Shown: positions 47,303-56,684 of the stretch, piece by piece | Layout of the letters: each line of letters begins with the position of its first letter | How positions within the stretch are numbered: the stretch's first letter is position 1 | DNA from: Ornithomonoglobus_A sp045649025 | GTDB taxonomy: Bacteria > Bacillota > Clostridia > UBA1381 | Direction of reading: 5' to 3' | Length of the DNA stretch: 64,000 nucleotides | NCBI GenBank assembly: GCA_045649025.1 | Contig: JAZRPB010000024.1 | Span: 1-64,000 of the forward strand | The notes under the pieces: model-generated | What the model saw: the letters and a program-made list of their open reading frames with translations, nothing else | The model's database searches: none | What the model was told of the DNA's origin: nothing | Made by a program: the position numbers and the translations under genes

Positions 47303-47881
47303 ATGCAATATGACCGTGAAATTGATAACGAAATGCTGATACATTTCATAATTTTATATACACTTTTTAACGTTGACCATCCTGTTGAATACAGCGATTT
47401 ATTAAATATCATTCTGGAAAATTGTAATATCAATTTTAATGATTTTCAAATAGCACTCGAAAATCTTGTTGAAACTGAGCATGCCAACACATTTTTAAAG
47501 TCGGAGCATGTTAGGGTATATGAAATAACAGAAAAGGGTACATATCTTGCAAAGGATTTAAGGGATAATGTGCCTATATATATTCGTGAGCCCATAAAAG
47601 AGGCTATAAAGGAGTTATATATAGAGGAAAGACGCCGTAATGCCGTTCAGGCAAGAATTGTGCCAATTCACACAAATGAGTTTGCGGCAGAGTGTAAGCT
47701 GTTTGATGATGAAAAAACACAGATTTTTGAGCTTATGCTGTATGCTGGTGGTTGGGAAGAAGCACAAAAAATGGTAAAATATTTTAAAAACAACTACGAA
47801 ACTGTATATGGCGAGATTATAAAAATTATGGATAACGCCAATAAAGAGGCGGCAAAAGAGGAAGAAGAAGGGGTTGTTTAA
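47303..47881 (+). CDS. DUF4364 family protein
   Basis: The product is 192 aa. MLIHFIILYTLFNVDHPVEY, the winged-helix-like FQIALENLVETEHANTFLKS and VYEITEKGTYLAKDLRDN, then IPIYIREPIKEAI-like NVPIYIREPIKEAIKELYIE match DUF4364, proteins with a predicted winged-helix fold and unknown role in Clostridia. AAGGAGATG precedes ATG. The acidic C-terminus (KEEEEGVV) and the stop codon lie inside a 16-bp palindrome (47870-47904), so the tail may have been created by that insertion. Confidence 0.85.
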   Translation: MQYDREIDNEMLIHFIILYTLFNVDHPVEYSDLLNIILENCNINFNDFQIALENLVETEHANTFLKSEHVRVYEITEKGTYLAKDLRDNVPIYIREPIKEAIKELYIEERRRNAVQARIVPIHTNEFAAECKLFDDEKTQIFELMLYAGGWEEAQKMVKYFKNNYETVYGEIIKIMDNANKEAAKEEEEGVV

Positions 47882-47904
47882 AAACATTGTTTTTAAACAA
47901 CCCC
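47870..47904. repeat. Perfect 16-bp hairpin repeat, copy A
   Basis: GGGGTTGTTTAAAAAC-ATT-GTTTTTAAACAACCCC. The left arm encodes the last residues and stop of the DUF4364 gene. An almost identical hairpin is at 63969-64000. No T-run follows. Repeat copy 4 begins 7 bp later. Confidence 0.8.
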
Positions 47905-47910
47905 TTCTTC

Positions 47911-48164
47911 AGGGGATTGGAAAAAAAGATGCAGAATAAACAAACCGAACTGAAAAGCAAAGTTATTGCTTTGTTTTTCAGGTTACCCGAAGGCGTACGG
48001 TTGTACGTCGAGTGGTGAGGTTTGTTTGTAGCAAAAAGGCTTAAAATCAGAAAAATTAAAATTAATAAATTCTTAAGTTGTTTTTTATATTTTTCATAAC
48101 AAATAATCAATTTATATTATTTAATTTCCTGGCTTTTTGCGATCTGCGCTTTTTTAACATCCCC
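47911..48164 (+). repeat. Dispersed inverted-end structured element, copy 4
   Basis: The element is 254 bp. Tips AGGGGAT/ATCCCC. AAACAAACC/GGTTTGTTT encloses a CAAAG/CTTTG hairpin and the core TACCCGAAGGCGTAC-ggtt-GTACGTCGAG. GCAAAAAG/CTTTTTGC encloses an AT-rich variable segment. Closely similar to copy 3. It starts 30 bp after the DUF4364 stop. Confidence 0.87.
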
Positions 48165-48245
48165 ATTTTTTTGTTTTTGTATATATGTATAAATATAAGG
48201 TAATAATATTGGTAAATAATGAAAAAAACGAAAGGAACAGAAGTT

Positions 48246-48578
48246 ATGACCAATAATACCAGACGTGCAATAATTATAAAGGATTTTCCGTCGTCTTATG
48301 TGAGTGAGGCAATAATATTTTTAAACGATGAGGTAAAGGCAAAGGATACAAAAATTATAGAGGAGGCACAAAAAATCATATCGGAGTATATGAACGGCTG
48401 CAGATTTTTAAACGATGTGCATTTTGTGGCAGATAACGATATATCTATTTATACATCTAAAAAACAGCTTGCTAAAAAGAAAAAAACACGTCATAGCCGT
48501 TTTGTGGTTATTACATCAATAATAACCACACTTGTTGCACTATGCGTGTTTGGTGTTTTTAATTATATTAATAGTTAA
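48246..48578 (+). CDS. Small protein with a C-terminal membrane anchor, unknown function
   Basis: The product is 110 aa from ATG 48246 after AAAGG; an ATG at 48219 lies before that site. An N-terminal mixed domain (RRAIIIKDFPSSYVSEAIIF, DEVKAKDTKIIEEAQKIISE) is followed by a basic patch (KKKKTRHSR) and one C-terminal hydrophobic span (VVITSIITTLVALCVFGVFN). No family recognised. The stop region overlaps the convergent 48568 gene by 11 nt. Confidence 0.65.
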   Translation: MTNNTRRAIIIKDFPSSYVSEAIIFLNDEVKAKDTKIIEEAQKIISEYMNGCRFLNDVHFVADNDISIYTSKKQLAKKKKTRHSRFVVITSIITTLVALCVFGVFNYINS

Positions 48579-49380
48579 ATGCTTCGTCCATATAATTTAT
48601 ATACTGCTTGTATAAGGACAGATATTTTGAGGTGGCACTGTATGTAAAGTTATACGAAATAGCAATACCCTCGCTTATAACGCACTTTCTGTGAATTACG
48701 TTGCCTGAATTTTCTATATCTATTATATACCAGTCAGCTCCCGCTCTTGATGAAACAACCTCATTTTCGGGACTGTTTTTTGCAAATTCAAGCATAAGGT
48801 CGTGTGCTTTGCTGTCTACTGCATTTTCTGTGTTAAGCTCAATTATGCCTTCGCCCTCGCCATCAACAAGCTTAAGCTTTGCAACACCGCCTGTGTTTGC
48901 TTTTTTAAATATTGACGGATACAAAAACTCCTTGCCGTCAAATTCATAAAGGCTGTACCCATCCTCGTTGATGTTTTCTGTTAGGGTATATGGCGTGCTC
49001 GACGGCTCGTTGTTTGTTGGCTCTTCAACCACAGGAGTGGGTGTGGCATTTATTGCAACAGTACCGTCTTGTGAACGCCATATTGCATTATCCGACTCAC
49101 GAGTCATAAGTACATACGGAATTATAGCCGACGCCGCAAGAATTACAATCACAATTACCGCAATTGTGATAATAACTGTTTTGTCGGATACGTGTCCTTT
49201 TTTTGTTTGTTTATTATTTTCGCGTTCTTTGCGTTTATTACTTCTTTCAATTCTGCTTTCAGCAAGCTCCTCAATTTCCTGCTTGCGGGTTTTTTCGTTA
49301 TTATTCTTTACCGATTTACCGCAACGGTCGCAAAAACGGGAGCTGTCATCTAATTTTCTGCCGCATCTTTTGCAATACAT
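48568..49380 (-). CDS. Zinc-ribbon membrane protein with extracytoplasmic domain
   Basis: The product is 270 aa. An N-terminal zinc ribbon (MYCKRCGRKLDDSSRFCDRC, CxxC...CxxC) is followed by a charged helical linker (residues 25-65), one transmembrane helix (VIITIAVIVIVILAASAIIP), a Thr/Pro/Glu-rich spacer (TPTPVVEEPTNNEPSSTP) and a C-terminal soluble domain of about 130 residues. This zinc-ribbon-TM-sensor layout is common in Clostridia; function unknown. The ribbon is cytoplasmic and the C-terminus outside. Confidence 0.75.
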   Translation of the reverse strand: MYCKRCGRKLDDSSRFCDRCGKSVKNNNEKTRKQEIEELAESRIERSNKRKERENNKQTKKGHVSDKTVIITIAVIVIVILAASAIIPYVLMTRESDNAIWRSQDGTVAINATPTPVVEEPTNNEPSSTPYTLTENINEDGYSLYEFDGKEFLYPSIFKKANTGGVAKLKLVDGEGEGIIELNTENAVDSKAHDLMLEFAKNSPENEVVSSRAGADWYIIDIENSGNVIHRKCVISEGIAISYNFTYSATSKYLSLYKQYINYMDEAFNY

Positions 49381-49514
49381 TTATAAACCCTCACTTAACA
49401 GATATATTCTTAAGTATATAATATCATAAAAAATGTATTATTGCAAGAGTTAAATTACTTAATTTAATAATTTTGTTGTAATATATCTGTCACATACTTT
49501 TAACTGCAAATAAG

Positions 49515-49543
49515 TTGAATTGTTACATTAAAAAATATATAAT
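49515..49543 (+). promoter_or_regulatory. Promoter of the 49625 gene
   Basis: TTGAAT (49515-49520), 17-bp spacer, TATAAT (49538-49543). Confidence 0.72.
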
Positions 49544-49624
49544 ATAAACGGGTATAGTGTAATATTATGCCATATTTGGGCGAAATATTATATTCAAAAT
49601 AATTCCAAGGAGGTGTGTATATCC

Positions 49625-50881
49625 TTGAAGCAGCGTATATACAAGCTGATGTGTTTTTTAACATCTGTATTTATAGCAGTTTCATCATTATCTGTGAATG
49701 TGCTTGCCAAAGAGAAAAAAGAAAGCTCAAACGGAATAATGACATCTGTATACGGCTACAAGTTAAATGATTATTTAACGGATTACGGCGTTGTTTCCAC
49801 CAACGCACCCGACGGCTTTTTGTCGATTGCAGATGGTGTGGGTACAAGCGAGGATGGAGGAATTGTATATGCAGACCTTGTGGATTTCAACAATAATGGA
49901 AAACCGTTTCTTGTTATATATCTTATGGATAAAAACAGTGAATGCTTTGAAGTGCATATCTTTGGCTACAACAAGGAAACAAATGAGGCAGACCTTATAG
50001 GTATTATTTCAAAGCCATATTCGCAGCTTGATGCAAATTCAAACGGCGAATTTAATATAGCTCATAACAACAATAAGCATTATATTTCATATAAGGTATA
50101 TAATAACCACGTTCTTTCGCACAGTGAATACTACACGGTTATTGATAACGATGCATTTATGTATATTAAAGAGCCTGTTGGTGTTGCAGATGTGGGAATA
50201 ATGGATTTTAACAATGAGTATTTCCATTCGGGAATGGATCTTTCTTTTTACAATAAAACCTTGGGCGAATTCTTTAAAAAGCTAAAGGATACCACTGCCG
50301 ACAGTGTAACGCTTGAAGATATTTGCGAACGGCTTGACAGTGATGAAGAGGCAAGACTTGAAGACGCACTTGCCAAGGCAGTAAATTATTGCGATTTTGA
50401 TATAAGCCGATTTAAGTATATGGCGGAATATAGAAGTGCAATGGATTATACAAATAATTCGGACAGATTTTATCTTATAAGTAATATGTACTCGTTGGGC
50501 GAGGAAATATATTATGTGAGATTTTCAACCGACCGTTCATATTACAACTACGCACTTTTTAGAAGAAGTGACAGTGCACCCGACGGTTATCAGCTCCTGA
50601 AGGTGAGAACAGATTGTATTCCGCTTTCGGATGTGGAGCTTGCAAAAATATATGATGAGTATAAACGAAACACTCTTCTTATGAAAAAATCACGCAATAA
50701 ATTAGAGCTTGCCAAGGCTCAAAAGGAGTCTGAAACCAAAATTAATATTCCAAAGGTTGAGATAGAAAAAAAGGTTTCCTCCGATTTGCGTGTGCCGCTT
50801 GCACTTGTTGGCGGCGGTGTTGCACTGGGAGTTTTGGTTATAGTGTGGATTATATTATTAAAGATAAAAAAAGATGAATGA
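49625..50881 (+). CDS. Secreted membrane-anchored protein of unknown function
   Basis: The product is 418 aa from TTG 49625, 11 nt after AAGGAGG; GTG 49613 overlaps that site. Signal peptide (YKLMCFLTSVFIAVSSLSVN, cut after VLA). An extracellular domain of about 340 residues with FG-GAP/VCBS-like strands follows (IVYADLVDFNNNGKPFLVIY; ECFEVHIFGYNKETNEADLI). Then come a Lys/Glu-rich helix and a C-terminal transmembrane span (LALVGGGVALGVLVIVWIIL) with a basic cytoplasmic end. No family is firmly recognised. Confidence 0.7.
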   Translation: MKQRIYKLMCFLTSVFIAVSSLSVNVLAKEKKESSNGIMTSVYGYKLNDYLTDYGVVSTNAPDGFLSIADGVGTSEDGGIVYADLVDFNNNGKPFLVIYLMDKNSECFEVHIFGYNKETNEADLIGIISKPYSQLDANSNGEFNIAHNNNKHYISYKVYNNHVLSHSEYYTVIDNDAFMYIKEPVGVADVGIMDFNNEYFHSGMDLSFYNKTLGEFFKKLKDTTADSVTLEDICERLDSDEEARLEDALAKAVNYCDFDISRFKYMAEYRSAMDYTNNSDRFYLISNMYSLGEEIYYVRFSTDRSYYNYALFRRSDSAPDGYQLLKVRTDCIPLSDVELAKIYDEYKRNTLLMKKSRNKLELAKAQKESETKINIPKVEIEKKVSSDLRVPLALVGGGVALGVLVIVWIILLKIKKDE

Positions 50882-50954
50882 TAACAAATTAAAACCGATA
50901 TTTTCTCCTTTCTTCGGTTTTATGTATAGAGGGTGAGCTCTTTGGGAGTTCGTA

Positions 50955-50995
50955 AAATGAGCTGTAAAAATTTTATTACAGCTCATTTTCGTTTT
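50955..50995 (+). terminator. Terminator after the 49625 gene
   Basis: AAATGAGCTGTAA/TTACAGCTCATTT with a T-rich tail. A weaker AAAACCGA/TCGGTTTT hairpin (50891-50922) precedes it. Confidence 0.75.
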
Positions 50996-50998
50996 ATG

Positions 50999-51027
50999 TT
51001 GACAAATGATACAAAAGAGAGTATAAT
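50999..51027 (+). promoter_or_regulatory. Promoter of the AEC-GT39-LtaS genes
   Basis: TTGACA (50999-51004), 17-bp spacer, TATAAT (51022-51027). Confidence 0.9.
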
Positions 51028-51131
51028 TCATTTGAAAATAACAGTGTTGTGGAGCATATGTAAATTTACATGATTTATGCTTATAAATGAGATTAAAATT
51101 GGCAGCAAAAGTAATTTAGGGGGAACGGAAA

Positions 51132-52034
51132 ATGGTGGTAGCACAACAGGTTGCAATCCTGATTTTATTTATGTCAATAGGCTATGTGTTAAGAAAAACA
51201 AACATAGTGCCCCAAAGCAGTGCATTGGTGTTGTCGAGGCTGTTGTTCTTTGTGTTTATGCCTGCACTGAATTTTAATACCTTTGCAACACAGTTTACGT
51301 TTGATGTATTAAAAGAAAATTCCATTATAATCTTATATGGAATTGTGATTATGCTTGTGGTTGCAATTGCGTCAAAATTTGTTGCAAGGCTGTTTAGTAG
51401 TGATAAATATGAAAGAGGTATATATACATATACACTTACAGTACCAAATTTTGGCTTTGGCGGATATGCACTTATGCAGAGTATGTATGGCGATGGTATG
51501 CTTATGAATATGATGGTTTTTGTTATTCCATTAACAATATATACATATACCGAAGGATATCGTCTGCTTATGGGGCATGAACACGTATCATTCAGAAAAA
51601 TTATAAACCCCTCTATCATAGCCATTATAATTGGTGCAGTTGTGGGATTTATCGGAATAGATTTGCCTGTGTTTATAGGTGATGCGGTAGAAAAAGCGGC
51701 AGGCTGTATGTCGCCTGCAAGTATGATTATGACAGGTCTGGTTATTGCAGAGTTTGATTTAAAGGAAATGCTTTTAAATAAAAAGTCGTATATTGTGTCG
51801 ACATTAAGACTAATTGTAATTCCCGTTATAATATGCGGGGTTTTAAAGCTTATAAATGCACCGCAAAGTGTTTTGTTATCGGCACTTATGACATATGCAA
51901 TGTCAACAGGCTTAAACACTATATTGTTTCCGAAGCTTATAGACCGCGACTGTAAGCCAGGGGCGAGCTTTGCAGTTATTTCGTCGGTGTTATCTATTGC
52001 AACAATAAGTTTGATAACAAGGTTATTTACATAA
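51132..52034 (+). CDS. AEC (auxin efflux carrier) family transporter
   Basis: The product is 300 aa with ten predicted spans. It begins MVVAQQVAILILFMSIGYVL and includes VLSRLLFFVFMPALNFNTFA and the central LTVPNFGFGGYALMQSMYGD, where the conserved N and G residues of the AEC crossover lie. Bacterial AEC proteins export or import organic acids such as malate or malonate; the substrate here is unknown. AGGGGGAACGGAA precedes ATG. Confidence 0.9.
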   Translation: MVVAQQVAILILFMSIGYVLRKTNIVPQSSALVLSRLLFFVFMPALNFNTFATQFTFDVLKENSIIILYGIVIMLVVAIASKFVARLFSSDKYERGIYTYTLTVPNFGFGGYALMQSMYGDGMLMNMMVFVIPLTIYTYTEGYRLLMGHEHVSFRKIINPSIIAIIIGAVVGFIGIDLPVFIGDAVEKAAGCMSPASMIMTGLVIAEFDLKEMLLNKKSYIVSTLRLIVIPVIICGVLKLINAPQSVLLSALMTYAMSTGLNTILFPKLIDRDCKPGASFAVISSVLSIATISLITRLFT

Positions 52035-52066
52035 TACAATGGTATATACGGGAGAAGTTATTAAAA

Positions 52067-53476
52067 ATGTCTAAAATTTTATCAAATACTTTGCGGTATG
52101 CATTAATAGTACCGTTGCTTGTTATAGTAATAAATTCAATCAGATTTTTACGTATGAGCGATAATACGTTAATAAATGACGGCCATGGATTGTATCAGTT
52201 TATTGCCCTTGCAGTTGCTGTTGTGTTGGGTGTGGTTATAATAGCCTCAAAATCACAAAGCAACAAAAAAAAGCTTGTATTTATTCTGGGTATTTCATTT
52301 ATCTTGAGGCTTTTATGGGTAATTTTTGTGCCGTCTGTGCCTGTGTCGGATTATGCAACAATGCACCATAGTGCAAAGGAAATTATTACAGGCGATTTTT
52401 CGGGAATGAAGGGTACTTCATATTTTGCAAGATACCCGCACCTTAATTTAAGCGTTATGTATATGTCGCTTATGAGGTTGCTTTTTGGCACATACGATTT
52501 GATTGCAATGAAAATTGTATCATTGTTGCTGTCGGTATACTGTGTTTTTTTGATACATAAAATATCAAAATACTTTGTAAAAAACCAAAGAATACAATTA
52601 GCGGCGGCTTTATTTGCAAGTATATTCCCGCCGTTTGTTACATATGTAAGCACCTTTTGTACCGAAAATATTGCAATGCCGTTTTTACTGCTGTCGGTAC
52701 TGTATTTTTGTAAAATATTAAATGGCGAAAAAGGTATTAAAAATATTATACTCTGCGGCGTAATGCTTGGTGTATCAAATCTGTTTAGAGGTGTTGGTGC
52801 AATTTTTGTTGTTGCAATGTTTATTGCAATGTGTTTGTGCCATACAAGGCATAAAATTAAAATAATATGCTCCGTTGCGGCACTTATGATATTTGTGACG
52901 GCGGCGGCAAGTGTTCCGCTAAAAGTGGCAAATATAACCGAAAATCATCTTTGGGAGGGCAAGGAATCAAGCATAACCTACTTTCTAAAGGGATTAAATA
53001 TAGAAAGTAAGGGTGCGTGGAGTAAAGAGGACGGAGAATTTGTTGAAAAACATTTTCTTGATGAGGATTTTAATGCTCAATGTATAGAAATAATAAAAGG
53101 CAGACTGCAAAACAGAACGCCGTCGGAGCTTTTTAATTTCTTCTTTCATAAGTTTACAAATCAGTGGTCGTATGCGGATTGTAACGGCTCATATTGGGCA
53201 TTTATGAATACAGATATAAAATACCGCTATCCGATAGATTTCCCGTCGCAACTTGTTGGGTGTGCTTTGTTTATTTTATCGCTTGTGTCACTAATAAAAA
53301 AACAGAAGAAAAATCCTGCTCTGTTGCATTTGCTTTTATGTGGTTTTGGATTGTTCTTCCTTGTGTTTGAAACACAACCCAGATATTCATACATTGTTTC
53401 GTGGGTGTTTATTTTACTTGCTATACAAGGACTTGAGATATTGCGTGATTTATTTTATAAGGGGACAGATAAATGA
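52067..53476 (+). CDS. GT39/ArnT-like membrane glycosyltransferase
   Basis: The product is 469 aa with about ten hydrophobic spans. The catalytic loop after the first spans is FVPSVPVSDYATMHHSAKEI, holding the conserved Asp of the GT-C fold; CTENIAMPFLLLSVLYF and FRGVGAIFVVAMFIAMCLC follow. GT39/GT83-type enzymes move sugars from lipid carriers to proteins or glycopolymers. It overlaps the LTA-synthase-like gene by 4 nt (ATGA), so a role in decorating that polymer is likely, by inference. Confidence 0.8.
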   Translation: MSKILSNTLRYALIVPLLVIVINSIRFLRMSDNTLINDGHGLYQFIALAVAVVLGVVIIASKSQSNKKKLVFILGISFILRLLWVIFVPSVPVSDYATMHHSAKEIITGDFSGMKGTSYFARYPHLNLSVMYMSLMRLLFGTYDLIAMKIVSLLLSVYCVFLIHKISKYFVKNQRIQLAAALFASIFPPFVTYVSTFCTENIAMPFLLLSVLYFCKILNGEKGIKNIILCGVMLGVSNLFRGVGAIFVVAMFIAMCLCHTRHKIKIICSVAALMIFVTAAASVPLKVANITENHLWEGKESSITYFLKGLNIESKGAWSKEDGEFVEKHFLDEDFNAQCIEIIKGRLQNRTPSELFNFFFHKFTNQWSYADCNGSYWAFMNTDIKYRYPIDFPSQLVGCALFILSLVSLIKKQKKNPALLHLLLCGFGLFFLVFETQPRYSYIVSWVFILLAIQGLEILRDLFYKGTDK

Positions 53477-55275
53477 AAAAACTCAAAAATCTTCTTATGT
53501 TTATAATTATGGCACTGCCGTTTGTGTTTTGCAGCTTGTTCTTGCGTTTATATGTGGGAAAGGTAACGCTCGACGGTATGATGGGCGAGGTATTCCCCGT
53601 GATTTTTGATACATTCTGGATTGTGCTTTTGTGTACACTGTGCCTTGTATTACCGAAAACGGCAGGACGTATACTCTATGCGATTACACTGATTGTGTTC
53701 CCGGTGTGGAGCTTTGCAAATTATATATACCATTGTGTGTTTAAGCAATTTTTATGGATTAGTGATATTTCAATGGCAGGTGAGGGCACACACTATTTTG
53801 AGGTTGTGTTTAACTATGCCTCGCCGCTTGTTATACTGCTATTAATATTATCACTTGTGTTGTTTGTAATTTTTGTATCAAAGTATTCTGACTTTGGCTT
53901 TAAAAAACTTAAGGGTGTTGTAATTGCTATATGTGTGCTTGGTATTTGTGTTACAGATGCGGTATTTTTGCAGATTGCAAGGGAGCAGTTAAATAACGGT
54001 GCGTGGGAGGTGTGGCAAAGGCCTGCACTTATTTATAATGAATACAAGGACTCAAAAAAAGCCTTGTATACCTCGGGACTTTATCAGTATACCTGTAAGA
54101 GCATAGGAAAGGTATTTAAAAAAGACGATACCGATATTGAAACTCAAAAGCAGTTTGCAAAGGACTTTTTTAAAAGCAACACTGATAATGAAATGACAGG
54201 TATTTTAAAGGGTAAAAATGTGATATTTGTGCTTATGGAGAGCATAGATGACTTTTTAATCAGTGAAGAATATACGCCTGAAATAAAACGTATGATGAAC
54301 GAGGGCATAAACTTCACAAACCACTTCAGTCCTAATAGGGGAACAGGCTATACCTTCAACAGTGAGTTTGCGGCAAACACAGGGTTTTATTGCCCCACAA
54401 ATGCAAGCTCGGCAAGTGTGTATACAAAAAATATGTATCCGCAAACCATAGCAAACAGACTTAAAAATCTGGGCTATACAACATCGGCAATACATTTTAA
54501 TTCAAGACAGTTCTACAACCGTGAGGTAATGTATAAAAAATGGGGATACGATACCTATCACTGTCTTATGGATTATATGAGCATTGAAAAATGTGTTATA
54601 GACTCCGATGCAATAAGAGACGATAAGGTATATTCTCTTATAACTCAAAATAAACCGTTTATGACTTATTTTATAACATATTCGGCACATCTTCCGTATA
54701 ATACAGAGGATAATAAGCTTAAAGGTGCACGCAAATATTATCCCGATAAGTATAAGGGGAATGAGGAAATAGACACATTAAGATTATTAGCATATGATAC
54801 CGACGTATTCTTTAAGCTTTTAAATCAAAGGCTTGAAGAAGAAGGAATTGCCGAGGATACTGTTATTGTGGCATATACCGACCACTATGCCTACGGAATA
54901 AACGATAGCGAGCTTTTAAAGAATGAGAGCATAAAGGCAGGCAGTGAAATTTTAGAAAAAACACCGTTCTTTATCTACTGCAAGGGGATGGAGAGTAAGG
55001 AAGTAACAAAAGTAACATCAACAGTTGATATTACTCCAACACTTGAAAATTTATTTGGCTTGGAGAAAATAAATGCATATATCGGTAATGATGCATTTGG
55101 TGATGATGAGGGATTGGTATATTTTGCCGACGGACGTTGGTTTGATGGTGAATATATGTTTAATCCTGATTTAACTAATGAAAAAACAAGCTATATTGAT
55201 ACTATAAACAAATATATTACAGACGCACAAAAAGTGAATGATTTTGTGATTGAATATGATTATTTTAGAGAATAG
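53473..55275 (+). CDS. LTA synthase family sulfatase-like phosphoglycerol transferase
   Basis: The product is 600 aa. Five N-terminal membrane spans (residues 1-170) are followed by an extracellular alkaline-phosphatase-superfamily domain. GKNVIFVLMESIDDFLISEE gives the metal-binding Glu, GTGYTFNSEFAANTGFYCPT the nucleophilic Thr, and VIVAYTDHYAYGIND the Asp-His metal ligands. LtaS enzymes polymerise glycerol phosphate on a glycolipid anchor. Final residues form a beta-sheet end. The partner GT39-like gene overlaps by 4 nt. Confidence 0.88.
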   Translation: MKKLKNLLMFIIMALPFVFCSLFLRLYVGKVTLDGMMGEVFPVIFDTFWIVLLCTLCLVLPKTAGRILYAITLIVFPVWSFANYIYHCVFKQFLWISDISMAGEGTHYFEVVFNYASPLVILLLILSLVLFVIFVSKYSDFGFKKLKGVVIAICVLGICVTDAVFLQIAREQLNNGAWEVWQRPALIYNEYKDSKKALYTSGLYQYTCKSIGKVFKKDDTDIETQKQFAKDFFKSNTDNEMTGILKGKNVIFVLMESIDDFLISEEYTPEIKRMMNEGINFTNHFSPNRGTGYTFNSEFAANTGFYCPTNASSASVYTKNMYPQTIANRLKNLGYTTSAIHFNSRQFYNREVMYKKWGYDTYHCLMDYMSIEKCVIDSDAIRDDKVYSLITQNKPFMTYFITYSAHLPYNTEDNKLKGARKYYPDKYKGNEEIDTLRLLAYDTDVFFKLLNQRLEEEGIAEDTVIVAYTDHYAYGINDSELLKNESIKAGSEILEKTPFFIYCKGMESKEVTKVTSTVDITPTLENLFGLEKINAYIGNDAFGDDEGLVYFADGRWFDGEYMFNPDLTNEKTSYIDTINKYITDAQKVNDFVIEYDYFRE

Positions 55276-55289
55276 GGCAGAAGTTATGT

Positions 55290-55314
55290 AGGGATGTATA
55301 ACATCCCTTTTTTT
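55290..55314 (+). terminator. Terminator after the LtaS-like gene
   Basis: GGGATGT-ata-ACATCCC followed by seven T. Confidence 0.93.
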
Positions 55315-55420
55315 GTTATAAGAGAGTGTATTTGCCAATATCATTCTAAAACCCATTCAAAAATGGTTATATTAATGCAAAAAATCAAATATATTTCGTA
55401 TGATTTAGTAAAAAAGTGTA

Positions 55421-55449
55421 TTCACAAGTTAAAAAAAATGTGATACAAT
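55421..55449 (+). promoter_or_regulatory. Promoter of the queF-trmB operon
   Basis: TTCACA (55421-55426), 17-bp spacer, TACAAT (55444-55449). TCACA (55422) and TGTGA (55439) form a 5-bp dyad between the two boxes. No preQ1 riboswitch consensus is visible in the 45-nt leader. Confidence 0.7.
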
Positions 55450-55498
55450 ATATAATGAGAATATTTTTATGTAAATTTGATTTGAAAGGAAATGGAAT

Positions 55499-55975
55499 AT
55501 GCCAAGAAACAGCGAAGAAAAAAAGGGGCTAACATTGTTGGGAAATAAGAAAACTGTATATTCGGATACGTATTGTCCCGAGGTGCTTGAAACATTTATA
55601 AATAAGCATCCCGATAACGATTATATGGTAACCTTTGATTGTCCTGAATTTACATCGCTTTGCCCCATAACGGGACAACCTGATTTTGCTAAAATAGTTA
55701 TAAACTATATACCTGCAGAGAAGATGGTGGAGTCAAAATCCTTAAAGCTGTATTTGTTTGGCTTCAGAAATCAGGGCGATTTCCACGAGGATTGTATAAA
55801 CATAATTATGAAGGACCTTGTTAAGCTTATGGATCCGAAATATTTAGAGGTTAAGGGTATATTTACACCGCGAGGCGGAATTGCAATTTATCCGTTTGCC
55901 AACTACGGAAAAAAAGGCACAAAATACGAAAAAATTGCAGAGGAAAGATTGTTTTTAAGTCTTAATTTGAAATAA
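55499..55975 (+). CDS. queF: PreQ0 reductase (7-cyano-7-deazaguanine reductase)
   Basis: The product is 158 aa, the short unimodular type. The thioimide-forming Cys is in FDCPEFTSLCPITGQPDFA, the NADPH-binding motif is ESKSLKLYLFGFRNQGDFHE (FHE), and the end has FTPRGGIAIYPFANYG. It reduces preQ0 to preQ1 for queuosine. First gene of queF-queC-queD-queE-folE-trmB. GAAAGG precedes ATG 55499. Confidence 0.96.
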   Translation: MPRNSEEKKGLTLLGNKKTVYSDTYCPEVLETFINKHPDNDYMVTFDCPEFTSLCPITGQPDFAKIVINYIPAEKMVESKSLKLYLFGFRNQGDFHEDCINIIMKDLVKLMDPKYLEVKGIFTPRGGIAIYPFANYGKKGTKYEKIAEERLFLSLNLK

Positions 55976-55991
55976 TAACAGGAGATTTGTT

Positions 55992-56648
55992 ATGAGAAAG
56001 TATTTGGTAGTATTAAGCGGCGGTCAGGACAGTACAACCTGTCTTTATTGGGCAATTAAAAACTTCGGTAAAGAAAATGTGAGTGCCATAGGCTTTGACT
56101 ACGGACAAAGACATAAGGCAGAGCTTGAATGTGCAAAGGAAATATGTGAGGGAGCAAAGGTTCCGTTTGAGGTTATAAAAACACCAATAATTAATGAGTT
56201 AAGTGCAAATTCATTAACAAGAGAAGATATGAAGGTAGATGAGGAAAAGCCAAATGGTACACCTCCAAACACCTTTGTTGAGGGAAGAAACCTGTTATTT
56301 TTAAGCTACGCGGCAATATATGCAAAAACACATGGTATAACCGACCTTGTAACAGGCGTTTGCGAAACAGATTTTTCGGGTTATCCCGATTGCAGAGATA
56401 TATTTGTTAAGTCGCTCAATGTTACATTAAATCTTGCAATGGATTATGATTTTGTTATTCATACTCCGCTTATGTGGCTAACAAAGGCAGGGGTATGGAA
56501 AATGGCAGACGAGCTTGGTGTGCTTAACATTGTAAAAAATCAGACATTAACCTGTTATAACGGAATAAAGGGTGACGGTTGCCAAAACTGTCCTGCTTGT
56601 AAGCTTCGTAAAAAAGGTTATGATGAATATTTAAAAGCTGTAAAATAA
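55992..56648 (+). CDS. queC: 7-cyano-7-deazaguanine (preQ0) synthase
   Basis: The product is 218 aa. PP-loop VVLSGGQDSTTCLYWAIK, GFDYGQRHKAELECAKEI, FVEGRNLLFLSYAA and a C-terminal zinc cluster (CYNGIKGDGCQNCPACKLR). It converts 7-carboxy-7-deazaguanine to preQ0 with ATP and ammonia. 16 bp after queF. Confidence 0.96.
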   Translation: MRKYLVVLSGGQDSTTCLYWAIKNFGKENVSAIGFDYGQRHKAELECAKEICEGAKVPFEVIKTPIINELSANSLTREDMKVDEEKPNGTPPNTFVEGRNLLFLSYAAIYAKTHGITDLVTGVCETDFSGYPDCRDIFVKSLNVTLNLAMDYDFVIHTPLMWLTKAGVWKMADELGVLNIVKNQTLTCYNGIKGDGCQNCPACKLRKKGYDEYLKAVK

Positions 56649-56684
56649 TTTACCTTTTAAAACAGAAAGGGTACGGTAACTGAT

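Noticed and set aside
51182..52039. 285-codon antisense open frame opposite the AEC transporter
   Set aside because: It mirrors the hydrophobic coding strand, has no ribosome binding site, and its product has no recognisable motif.
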